Assembly (NCBI GenBank): GCA_001051155.2
Contig: JYIP02000007.1
Span: forward strand, 932,342 to 996,341
Reading direction: 5' to 3'
DNA length: 64,000 nucleotides
Source: Chrysoporthe austroafricana
Lineage: Eukaryota > Ascomycota > Sordariomycetes > Diaporthales > Cryphonectriaceae
The position numbers and the translations under genes are program-made. Below, in pieces: positions 1-10,398 of this stretch (the first letter of the stretch is position 1; every line of letters begins with the position of its first letter). Below the pieces are notes generated by a model. The model searched no databases. It saw nothing but the letters and a program-made list of their open reading frames with translations, and had not been told where the DNA came from.

Positions 1-34
1 GGCGGGCGATGGCGCGCGATGGCGGGCGATGGCG
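1..34. repeat. Short GC-rich tandem repeat at window edge
   Basis: Three full copies of a 10-base unit, GGCGGGCGAT with the middle copy reading GGCGCGCGAT, followed by a partial fourth. The array is truncated by the window start, so its true length is unknown. Confidence 0.6.
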
Positions 35-2656
35 GCCCTTGCTGTGGTTGCAGTTGAAGTGGCGCCCTGGCAACCCGGGATGAGATGCCAATCTGACCTA
101 CCCCGCAATGTCAGTGGAGCCCAAGAGGGGTCGGAATGGCCTTGGAAGTCAGGGGGTAGTAAAATAGGGGTCTACTTGTTTCCGACCCCGCAGGCTGCAT
201 AGAGCGAGCTCATCTGCTACAAGTGGATGATGCGCTGCAGGATTGGTTCAGATCGCGCCAACAATTGACGAGAGGGGTGTTCTCGAAATGAGGGGATCAG
301 CGCCGCCCTCGAAGGTCGCCGGTGCTCATATCAGCACGCGCGAGGCGGAAAATGCTCGAGAGGTTGCAGATCATCCAAGGCTGCTCTACCCAGTCGCGCC
401 GCGCTACTTAGTGGTGACGGCAGTGGTCTGTGGCAATGCGGCTGCTCCCAATTTCCTGGCCGTGGGCGGCCACAGGCGGCTCAGGGCTGCTCTGTTGCGT
501 AAAAGCCGCACGGGCAGGGAGATCTGCGCCGCTGGACGATCTCTGTCGCTGATCACTACGCGAGTCACCCTCGCGTGCCTCGCCCTCCTGCGCCGACGCT
601 GACGCCATGCCAACCCTGACGTGCCTGGCCACGGGCTACCGAGTATCATAGCTCTGGTAGGGACGCTGGCACGCGGTAGTCAGGCACCAAGGCTGCTGCC
701 CCGACCGTTGAAGCTTATTTCAGGCTGTCATTATCTTAGCCCAGGGGCACGGATGGCCCACGCAGATGCCTCCTCCGCCGTGCCAGGGGCAGCTTCCTGC
801 TGGGCTGGCAGGTGTAAGTACGTCCGTACTTTTACTTAGTACGGTACTGGCACAGGAGGCAAAAATGCGCGGCGTGCACGGAGGGGGGCTGGTAAAATTC
901 AGATGAGGCCAGAGGAGACCCTGCAGGAGGACCCACTGTAGCCGGCAGAGGCTGGAGGAAGGCGCTTTCCTTTCAGGCACAGACAATGAACGGCCCACGC
1001 CCGCTGAGAAAAGGGAAAGAGCGTCGACGGATGGCATGACAAGACAGGCAGGAAGGACAATTACCAGGTGGAGGGCTGGCGGCTGACGGTAGAGGCAGCC
1101 GGGCACATGTTGTACCCAGTAATCTTGCTTTGCATGCACAGCTCATCAAACGCCAGCCAGTCTCGGCTCTGGAATTCTCGCCTTTTCTCCCTCTTTTTCT
1201 TTCTTCTTCCCTGCACCGAGCAACCAACATCCTCCTCCACCTCTGCTCGGCCACCACAATCCATCCGTACAGACAACAACCTCCTCAATCAGCTCAGCTG
1301 TGATCACCCACTACTGCCACCTGCCTACGACTCGCAGCCCGGGCATTGCATTGCATAGTTGAACCGGCCCTACAGCGAGACGATTGTACTCCGCCTCTCT
1401 CCCGCGGGCTGAACAAGGGCCCAGTCAGCCCATTCGTGTCCTGGCGGGCATCGAGAAAAACCCCGTACGATCTCTGTTCCGGAGTGCTGTCGTCAAGCGA
1501 TCCTAGCCTACCTTGCCCTGCCTGGCCTTGGCACTGCCACTCCTGGTCCTACGCCATCCCCAGCGTCAGCCGCCGCTCCAGCGAGGCCCAAAATCCAGCG
1601 AAATAGCGACATCCCCCCTCAGGGTTATGAGTGGTGGATCAAGCAATCAAATCCGAGTTCCGACAGCGCTGCAAATTCCCAACGTCATTCCCACACTGTT
1701 CCGCCGACCGGGGCGCCTTCTGAGCTGCGCTCCTCTCTGCCGTCATCGAGGACCTCAGTGCTTCGCAGAGTCAAGCATCCACGCCAAGTTCTTCCGACCC
1801 GGACCCAAGCCTCCGGCCCCGGTAGTGCGGTTCTCAATCTTTTATTAGACACCTCAGCGAACTTTCCTCTGGCAATTACAAGCCACAGCCGACTTCTCCT
1901 CATTCTGAGTCTCCTACCCGGCCGCGCACCCCACGAGCGCAAGCATTACGGACTTCCGAACACTCGATCGGGCTGCACGCTGCACGCCGCACCCGGCTGC
2001 TGAGTCTACGACGGCACAGACGAGGCCTGCTCACGTCACGTTGCACCGCATTCTCTCTCCAAAAGCAAGGCGGTTGGAGCGGAACTTGACAGGGGGGAAA
2101 ACCCAGGAGGACCGAACTGTCACTCCGAACACAAGATCCTGTATTCACGGACGACCATCTCCGAGTCCAACGTCGCCACCTCTGCGATCGATCTCTACGC
2201 GCCTTGTCGTGGACAGTATCTCGTGATCGGGAATCGCCGGCTCGACCGCCGCAAAGTAACGAGCTGGGCGAGTTGACAGACGCGCTGTGACAGTTTCAAT
2301 TTGTGGTGTCTTGATAGGCGGCTAGTGTGTGACCCCAAACAGCACCATTCACGGTCGAGGATCGTTGCCAAATCCAGGACAACGTATTTCAGCGGCCTAC
2401 TGCCGTCACGGTCCAACTTGTACCGCGCACATCATTGCGAGCGGACTGGCGTGTCAGAGAACCATCTGTGCTGAGCCGGCGTTGTGTTTGGCGGAGTCGC
2501 TCTGAACTCAGGTCTGAACGTTGAATCTGGACGCGTCGTGAGCGTCTAGTGGTATTTGATCTTCAACGAAGCGGGACAACCCCTGAAACGATCCTCGAGC
2601 AGGACGCGCAAACTATCCACCATTGCCCCCAAACCATCCGTCACAGATCAACCAAA
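1..2656. other. Intergenic region and leader upstream of pal1
   Basis: No gene is supported here. Short open frames occur on both strands, but none has family motifs or a convincing start and splice pattern. A 10-base unit (GGCGGGCGAT and a close variant) is repeated in tandem at the very left edge, positions 1-34, and is cut by the window border. A pyrimidine-rich stretch lies near 1180-1260. The last few hundred bases probably hold the promoter and 5' untranslated region of pal1. Confidence 0.6.
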
Positions 2657-4739
2657 ATGGCTGCTGCCCAACCGCAATTAATAGGTAAGCAACAGAAACC
2701 CTGCGAGATAACAGCGATCTGCTTGTGTGGCAACTCTCCATTCTGGATGTGCCGATAGCCAGCACAAACCCGCTGCCAACTTCCCAGTTTCTGCGTTTGC
2801 CCCCTTTTCTTTGGATGAGGTCGCAGGGACTTGGCTGTGTGGGCTCTCTGCTTGGCCGGGGAGTTGGGTCCCAATCAATGCGCCTGGTTCCCTCTATTAT
2901 TGCATCAAAAGAAAAAAGACTGGGAGTGCAGCGTTGACAGCAGGAGCTGCCCGCGCTGGGCTGATGTTTATGGGGGGCCGCTTGGGTCCACTCATATTGC
3001 TCAACTTGCCGTGGCAAGGAGATTGCTGTTTCATGTCCCTATCACAATCGTCATTTGCATTTGCATGCAACCCACCCACAGCTCACGTCCCTCATCAAAT
3101 CACACGGAAGATCAGAGCGCTAACTAGACATCTTGTTTTCATTTGAGTACAGACGACCAACCCTCGCCTGGTCTTTCGATTAACCTCTCCTCCAACAACC
3201 CCTTTCGCAATCGTGCTGGGTCGCCGCTACCCAAAAGCCCTTCTTCCCCTTTCGACGACCCCTCTTCACAGACCCAACCACAACCTGCTCGACCTGTTTC
3301 CAACAACCCCTTTCTCGATCCATCACAGAAGCCTGCCAGCCCGACGCTTACACAACCACCGCCCTTGATCACCATGGCTGACGAGAAGGACACCACCACC
3401 TCCTCCGCTACGGAGGACTTGTTTGTATGTACTCTCCCAATTGCTGCGCCAGCGATGGAGCCTGGTTCAGACTTATCCTGCTGCGAAGTGAGCAGCACAC
3501 CCAATCTAGGCATCACTGACAAACGTCACCTTGAAATAGGCAAGCCTCAACTTGGACGATAAGGATAAGGGCAAGAGCCCCAGCGGTTCGGCTCAATCGC
3601 CCCAGTCTTCTCGTCGCCCTCCACCACCTCGAGGAGAGAACGTGCCCCCTCCTGGCCGTCGCGGACCCCCTCCGCCAGGCCACCGATCGCGTGGCAGCGG
3701 CCCGCGGGGCCCCGAGTCGCCCCCGCGTCGTACTCCGTCCTCGGCAGGACGACCTCCACGCGGCTCTGGGAGGCCATTGACCGAAGAAGAGAAGAGGAAG
3801 CGCCGAGAACACGAGCGCAGGCACCGCGATGGAAAGTCAAGCAAGGCCAGGCCCCACCGAGACCATGACTTGATTGACAAGCTGGATGAAACGAACCCCT
3901 TCGGCGCCTCGCTAGGTAAGTCTGCAAATTTGGCTGGCGCGTTGGTTGTACCTTGGAAAGTGACGAGCTAACGTGATCCTACAGTCCACCACGCCGGCCC
4001 GTACGATGCGGTCTTTAGCAAGAAGAAGAAGAACTCTCCACTCGAGGCCTTTGCCAAGGATTCTGCAAACATGTCGATCGGCGGTTCTGGCCCTGTTAAC
4101 GCCAGAGCTGATCACTCCACCTTTATGGGAAGGGCAACAGATGAAGCATTCGCGGATTACGGCATTTCCGTTGCGCCGCCTACGAAGAAGGATGTGGCAC
4201 TGTTTAATCCTCATGACCGCGCGTCCATGATCCACGGCGACGAGACAGTTGGCCTTGGCAGCTCGACTTTCTTGGAAGGCACGCCGGCTGCTAAAGCTGC
4301 CGTGGAGAAGGCACAGCAGGAGAACGCCCAGAGGGAGGAGGCAGGACTGCAGCGCAAGAAGTCTCTGGCCCAGCGCATTCGAGGCATGAACCGACCTCCA
4401 CGGGATGGCTTTGGTGCCTCTGGTCGCATGACTAATCCCGAGGGCGCGTACCGCGACCGTCCTTCCGCTGGAAGCGTGTCAAGCCCCCGTGGTGAGAATA
4501 ATCCTTTCTTCGCCGAATACGAGCCAGGCAAGGACGGCGAGGAGGAGATATCGGTTCGAAAGATGAACAGCAATGGCCCAACTTCGCCCCCGCTCCCCGG
4601 CACGCTCGAGCGACGCGTTACGACCGATGCACTGAACGAGCAGCCGAAGCCAAAGACCGGTCTCCTTGGCCGTATGAAGAGTCTGAAGGGAGGTCCCCGC
4701 TCACGCCCTGCCGACAGAGACTTTGGAAATGCGGACTAG
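2657..4739 (+). CDS. pal1: Pal1-family cell morphology / endocytic coat protein
   Basis: Four exons: 2657-2684, 3153-3424, 3540-3915 and 3985-4739, giving 476 residues. Donors are GTAAGC, GTATGT and GTAAGT, and all acceptors end in AG. The protein is mostly disordered. The N-terminal half is rich in Pro, Ser and Asn with repeated Asn-Pro-Phe motifs (SNNPFRN, SNNPFLD, later ENNPFF), which are typical ligands of EH-domain endocytic proteins. A basic region (EEEKRKRREHERRHRD) is followed by the family signature DLIDKLDETNPFG and then HHAGPYDAVF. In fission yeast Pal1 is needed for cylindrical cell shape, and the budding-yeast relatives Pal1/Pal2 are early endocytic coat factors; that role is inferred here by family. 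The first exon codes only nine residues and is followed by a 468-base intron, so the 5' end is the least certain part. Confidence 0.88.
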
Positions 4740-5965
4740 GCGATGATTTCTCCCGGAGAAAAACACGCCACTATCACTGTAAAAGCCCGTCGGTATATGA
4801 GACGTCGACTAGGGCTCAGCGCCCAGCATCGGTCACTGTCATCCCGACGGATCGTCACGCGGTGAAAATATGACGTGCGCCATGATCCCAACCATGTTTT
4901 CCCGACACGATACTGTTCATGTCCAAGCAACCAGTATGGCAGCACGACTTGACGTTGGAAAAGGAGTCACCATGGCAGTCTGTTATCATTCTTGTACATT
5001 TCTTCGGCTATCAATTGGAATAGGCGTTTTTCCGAAGCCCGCTAGGTGCCTGGTCCTCGCCATTTTGGCCGTTATTGGGAAGGGATGGTGGAAGCAGCGG
5101 CGCATACTCGCTGTTGGAGATCAAACCCTGGAGCAGTGTTGTTTTCTTGCTCCTCAATGGTGGCCAACAGCTGTGTTAGACTACGCAAGTCTGAATGCTG
5201 AGCAGCAGGATCGGTTGGAAGAGCAGGCTGGCAATCGCAGGACCTGCATCGTAATGAGCCTCAAAGCAAGTCCTTGTGAGGCGAGAAGCTCTTTTACTAG
5301 GAAGGACTGAGATGCTAGGTGGGAAGAGATGTGGAAATCATCTTTCTTTGTGAATTGCTATGCCTAACGCGATAGACACACATCTCCTTGTCAGATTGAA
5401 TAAAGGCGAATTCTCACACGTCTGCATAAGCTGTGATCTGGTAGTCATATCAGTGCTACTTTTGTTCTGCTGTGCCAAGGCACTATGCTATGTAAGCCGA
5501 TGTGGCAGGGTCACTAACAGACCCCTTTTCCTAGCGGGTCCATTTCTGTTAGCAACCTGGTCACTGCTGCAAGTGATGTCCACCTTCATCTTGGAGCATC
5601 AAGCTCTTGAAAGCGTTGGCATGTCTGTCTGAGCCATCAACCTCTGGTACTGATCATTATGGGCTGATCTGGAGCAGCAATCTGAGGTCTTCGCGGCCGT
5701 AGGACGGATTTTAGGTCGAACAGAGCTCCGCAACCCTCCCTTCTGTTCGGTGGTGTCGACTCTCGTTAAGCCTTCAACTTTTCCGCTACCCCACGACAGA
5801 CCTTCCCCGGCATGACCAGCACACTCTCCATGAAGATTACTATGAAGGAGTTCCAGTCGTCGATGCCCCTACAATAGGTATACCTGAATTTTTGTCATTT
5901 TTGATTATAAGTTGCTACTACGGCAGATCTAATTCCCATCAACCAAGTTGCAACTGTGGTGTAAG
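4740..5965. other. Intergenic, pal1 to RecA-like gene
   Basis: About 1.2 kb holding the pal1 3' untranslated region and the promoter of the next gene. Two open frames on the plus strand (4870-5310 and 5360-5632) have no recognisable domain and an atypical residue mix. I see nothing else to annotate. Confidence 0.55.
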
Positions 5966-7798
5966 ATGGCCGCCGCCGCCACTACCACTACCGAGAACAA
6001 CACACAGCATCCACCCAATCCCAGCCAGTCATCCTCACACTTCCCCCAAGAACCAACCTCGGGAACCACCCTGTTCGAAGCTGAGGCCAAACGCAGAGAT
6101 TCGCTCTGGAGATGGGGCCGTGGCAACCTCGTCACGGGGTGTCGGGAGATCGACGAGAGCGTGCTCGTGGGCGGCGGGTTTGAGAGGGGCTGCGTGGTGG
6201 GCGTCAGCGCAGAGGAGGAGGGCGGCGCGCTGGCTCTGGGGCTGCAGACACTGGCGAGGTGTCTGCTAAGGGGGGTTGGGCAGGGCAGGGGGAGGGAGCA
6301 GAGGCTGAGGGTGATGATTGTTACCACGGCGGGGATAGGTGCGATCGTGGGCGTCCTGAGGGACGTGCTGACGGCGCAGATCTCCGCTCTGGGACCAGGG
6401 AGTGGGGATGAGAAGGGCCTGCTGAAGGAGTGCCTCGAAAGGGCAGCGATCTCGAGGGTGTTTGATATCGCCGGCCTGTGGGAGGTTCTAGGCGAGCTGG
6501 ATCGTCTACCGCCTAGTCCGGAGCTCGGAGAGCAGGAGCCGCCTCCAAGCCAGCGGAGCAGCGCTAACGACAAGTTCCAAGACGATGCGATGGATGAGCC
6601 TGTGCCGAGAGATCAGGAGTACGGGGAGAGACACAGAGACATTGTGATCGATGATACTACGTTAGAGGATAAGGGTAAAGGAGACCACAAGGAGGCAGCG
6701 GCCCCTCGAGAACTGTCCTCAAGTCCGCTTTTGGATCCGCCGAGCAGTTTGCCTGAACAACCTCCCTGGGAGGCTACAGACATTGGAGGGCGGGAGGCGA
6801 GTTCGGCGCCAAGGACACCGCCTGGTCTAAGGGAGATTATACAGGACAGTGAGGAAGACGAAGGTTTTTCGTCTCCGTTGGAACCCAGCAAGGCATCGCC
6901 AGGGACCAGTGCTGGTATGACCGAGGAGCATGACAACTTGATACAGGCAGACTCGTCTGTCACTGAGATTCCCGGGGCTGTCGACGACGGGACAGTTGCG
7001 AATGATATCACCAAGGAGAGCAAAGCTGCTACCACCAAGAGGGTTTCACACGAAGAGCCTGCCTCAGTCAGGAAAGACGAATCAAAACACCCAGACATGA
7101 TTCTCATCACACATATGTCGGCCCTCCTTTCCTCCCTCTTCCACCAACGCGAGAAGACTACAGCGCATAATATGCTTCAGCTTCTTGCCTCACAACTCCG
7201 TTATCTCAGCCGTTCGCCTGAGCATGGCGGGCCGCTGGTTATGATACTCAACTCTACCACATCCTCGGACACCAACGCGGCCGCACCTGCAAATCAGGAC
7301 CATGAAGATGCTGCATCTCCACTAGGCCGCGTATCAACGCTGAGCAGACCTCTCGACCCGACCTTGCGCTCAATCTTCAACCCACCTCCCTTGCCGGTCT
7401 CCGGCCTCAGCTCGGTGTACAAATACGACACGCCGCACTCGCGCCGGAACAAGCCCTCCTTCGGATTGATCTTCTCCCAGATGCTCGATATCCATCTGCT
7501 GTGCACCACGATGCCGAAGACTAAGGCGGATGCGGAGGCTCTATACGCGCCGACCAGGGTGGGAAAGCGGGCGGAATATACGTGGGTGGTGGAGGTTCTT
7601 CTGGATGAGATTGGGGTGTGGGAGGGTCAAGATAAGGTAATAGAAGGAAGGCCAAGAGTTTCAAGAGAGCAGAGGTGGGGAGCTGTTGACATTAGGCGGG
7701 ACAGAACTGGCTTAAAGCTTGTAGATGCCTTTGAGAGGGACGAGGGGAAACCTAAGGAGGTAGTGCTTGCTGCTGGGTTTGGTGGACGGAGAGTCTGA
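5966..7798 (+). CDS. RecA/Rad51-like protein without a visible Walker A motif
   Basis: Single exon, 610 residues; the frame opens slightly upstream but the first ATG is at 5966. After a low-complexity N terminus, residues about 40-90 read like the start of a Rad51-family core: GCREIDE, then LVGGGFERGCVVGVSAEEEGG, then ALGLQTLARCLL. In Rad51 relatives the equivalent region carries the Walker A loop (GxxxxGKT/S); here that position is VSAEEEGGAL with no Lys-Thr/Ser. A long acidic, disordered insertion (about 190-365) follows. The C-terminal part resumes a RecA-like pattern: DMILITHMSALLSSLF, a helix ending in LLASQLRYLSR, then GPLVMILNST, which fits a Walker B-type strand. Likely a Rad51 paralogue-like factor in recombination that may not bind ATP in the usual way. 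It converges on the next gene with only 66 bases between stop codons. The family call is by pattern, not alignment. Confidence 0.6.
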   Translation: MAAAATTTTENNTQHPPNPSQSSSHFPQEPTSGTTLFEAEAKRRDSLWRWGRGNLVTGCREIDESVLVGGGFERGCVVGVSAEEEGGALALGLQTLARCLLRGVGQGRGREQRLRVMIVTTAGIGAIVGVLRDVLTAQISALGPGSGDEKGLLKECLERAAISRVFDIAGLWEVLGELDRLPPSPELGEQEPPPSQRSSANDKFQDDAMDEPVPRDQEYGERHRDIVIDDTTLEDKGKGDHKEAAAPRELSSSPLLDPPSSLPEQPPWEATDIGGREASSAPRTPPGLREIIQDSEEDEGFSSPLEPSKASPGTSAGMTEEHDNLIQADSSVTEIPGAVDDGTVANDITKESKAATTKRVSHEEPASVRKDESKHPDMILITHMSALLSSLFHQREKTTAHNMLQLLASQLRYLSRSPEHGGPLVMILNSTTSSDTNAAAPANQDHEDAASPLGRVSTLSRPLDPTLRSIFNPPPLPVSGLSSVYKYDTPHSRRNKPSFGLIFSQMLDIHLLCTTMPKTKADAEALYAPTRVGKRAEYTWVVEVLLDEIGVWEGQDKVIEGRPRVSREQRWGAVDIRRDRTGLKLVDAFERDEGKPKEVVLAAGFGGRRV

Positions 7799-7864
7799 GC
7801 TGTTAGTTTTAGGGAAGACGTCAACTCATTCAAGACGGCAGGGCCCGCATTGTCGCGCAGTAAT

Positions 7865-9143
7865 TCATGGCATTGGTGCTGCTACACTCCACCGCCTGAT
7901 CTCTGTCGTGATACTGATGCCGTTCTCGGGGAAGTCTACTTCAACGCCGGCCTCCGTATACTGCCTTCCTTGGCTCATCACCTCATTCTCGATAATGCAC
8001 TTCTCGGACTGCCGCGTAGCGTTCCCCAGGTTCTGTTCCCACTCCCACGCATCGGCGTTCGACGCGCCCTGGGGTGCCGTAAGGACTGAATCGCTCCGCG
8101 TCCGGCTGTCGGCAGACTGCTTCTTGACATGCCACCAACTGTTCTTCCGCCTGGACGGCCTGCCTGGAAGCGCTGGGTCACGATCATCCTCGACACCTGA
8201 TCCCCCATGGAAGATGGCGGTAATGATCGGTTTCAGCACCGGCAGACATGCGGCTACTATGCCCGCGGTGATCTCGATCTCTGTCCAGGCGACAACGGGC
8301 GCCAGGGTGTAGGTTGGATCGGACATGGTGTATGTGAAGAGCACCCTGAAGCGATACGCTGAGGTGAAGACGACGCTGACAACGGTGTTAGATGATGCCA
8401 TGCACACACCAGGTCGGATGCTGACTTACAAGAATCCTTGCACGAAGACGACGATCAAAGCGACCTTCTCCACTAGCCTGAACTTTGAGCCCAACATCTG
8501 CGGAATAGGAAACAGCAAGATCGCAAGATCCGTGGAGACGGTGAAGACCATGTTCATGGTCCACGTGGTCGTCTGGTTCATGCAGGTGCCGGGCAGCTCC
8601 GGCTTCCAGATCTTCTGCACGGGCACGCAGCCAAATACGTAGAGGAACGTAGCGACGATGGCCCAGACGACCACCAATATTCCAGTACTCCGCAAGTAGG
8701 CCTTGGAGTAAGTCGACAGTTGGAAAATCCGGGAGAACATGAACAAGACGGAGATCTTCGTCAGGCACAGGTTCCATGCGTACATGATCTCGGCCGCGAG
8801 AAGGAGCTGAGCCATTGTGGTGATGTGATCGAGCTCAACTTGAAAGACGTGAAACCCAAGGCCTTGGGAGTACATGGCAGTGATGAAGAAGCCAACGCAG
8901 AGTAGGTTCCAGCACTGCAGGGAGGGCATGGTCAGGTTGATACCTTGTCATATGCTGCGGGTGGTGGACATTTACCATGGAGATGATGATGACCCAGTCA
9001 TCCCACCACAAATTACAGTGCGTCAATCGCCTGCTCACGAGGCGCAGTCCGACAAGCAGGGTCGCTAGAGCTGCCATTGAGGAGACGATGCCGATCAGCC
9101 ATGGCCGCATATTTTCGCTTTGCTGCCCAACCGACGAACCCAT
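7865..9143 (-). CDS. Fungal rhodopsin-domain integral membrane protein (7 TM)
   Basis: Three exons read on the minus strand: 9143-8976, 8914-8430 and 8375-7865, giving 387 residues. Introns are 61 and 54 bases (donors GTAAAT and GTAAGT; acceptors CTGCAG and GTCAG). The ATG at 9143 is the only in-frame ATG before the first membrane helix. About seven hydrophobic helices are present. Family marks include WWDDWVI after helix 1, YSQGLGFH, the LCLTKISVLFMFSRIF segment, and SAYRF followed by SDPTYTL ahead of the last helices. The cytosolic tail is charged and disordered. This large family in filamentous ascomycetes contains PTH11-related surface proteins but usually lacks biochemical characterisation; no CFEM domain is present at the N terminus. 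Probably a plasma-membrane protein of unknown ligand. Confidence 0.85.
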
Positions 9144-10398
9144 GATGTCTGATCGCGTCGCTGTGCGATCAGAATTAGACGTGGAGGGCCTCGCATGCAC
9201 CCTCGATTCAGGGCGGACGAGCAGCGAGCGTCGAAACCCCTTCCGGGCAAGATTCTAGAGCAACCCCAAGTCTAGATGGAGAGGTCAAAATAGGGGCTAC
9301 GAACACCATCATACCAGTGTGAAGGGCGTCTCGGAGGCATCGCGCTACGCATACGCGACGTCGTCAGGACTAATATAAGTCAAATGCGATGTTGCCTCGG
9401 GACACAGACACCTCAGCCGACCATATTGCGCACGCCCGCCCTCTGCCGGCACCTCAATTCACTTCCTCCCCTTACGGCATTCAAATCGGGAGCTCGCGGC
9501 AGCTCGCGCGTGAGCGGACTGACGGTTGCGGAAAGTTGACTCAGTGATGAGCCGCTTTCGAGTCCTACGGCGACCGGGCCAAAGCGCGGTGTCTCAGTCG
9601 TCCCACAAAAGCGCAAAAGGAGAACCCCGCCGTGTACGGCATCTAGAATGGTGATCCTGCCACGCCTGCTTCGATGGAAACTCCATCGAAGGCCTTACCC
9701 GCGAGACATATTTAATGCGAGCAATGCTCCCGCAGCACGCGGCAGGAAAGCATCGCAGCTCGCTGAGTTGCCCGGCCGAGGATGGCCTGAGGTTGGGGCG
9801 ACGGGCGGCACTAGACATCATACTTGCTATTCCCGTCTGACTCGCCACCTCTCCGGGTTCTCTGCCGATGTCAAACGATATCTTTGGGTCGATCGCACTG
9901 CGCTGCTTTCCTCAGTAGGATGAACACCCAGCTACGTGCCAATCTGCAGAGGCAGCCTCGTCCGGTAGGGAGGGTGCATTCCCAATTATAGTTGGGGCTC
10001 TGTAAATGGCGTCAGCATGGTATTGATCAGGCGGACCCGGAAGAGTTCCGGATCATGAGTAAGTAGGCTTGCGTCGGATGAGGCCTTCAGCTAGCACTAG
10101 ACTAGCGGTGATGGGTCGCATCTGCAGGAAATAGTTGAGAGCTAGGACTGCGTAGACAATGTCGGTCTTCCGGCGTCGTTGCTTTGATCACTTTACTTTG
10201 GTGGGCAGAGGCGGAATTGAGCCGTCCGTGCCAAGTGTTCCTCATCAACAGAGAACCGTGCTGTGTTGAGAGTCGGGACTCGGAACAGGCTGTTGTCCAT
10301 CAATTTCAGACGCTAAGTATGAGCCGTGAGGCCTTGGGTATCTATCTCTTGAATCAAATCACAAAGACGAACCGAAATGTGTATCCAGTCAACCTGTC
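9144..10398. other. Intergenic, between two minus-strand membrane-protein genes
   Basis: Contains the promoter of the rhodopsin-domain gene and the 3' region of the receptor gene. Only short open frames without domains are present on either strand. Confidence 0.55.

Noticed and set aside
4870..5310. 146-codon plus-strand frame downstream of pal1
   Set aside because: No domain and an odd residue mix; the position fits 3' untranslated sequence.
5929..6573. 214-codon frame antisense to the RecA-like gene
   Set aside because: Ser/Pro-rich shadow of the sense reading frame with no start context or domain.
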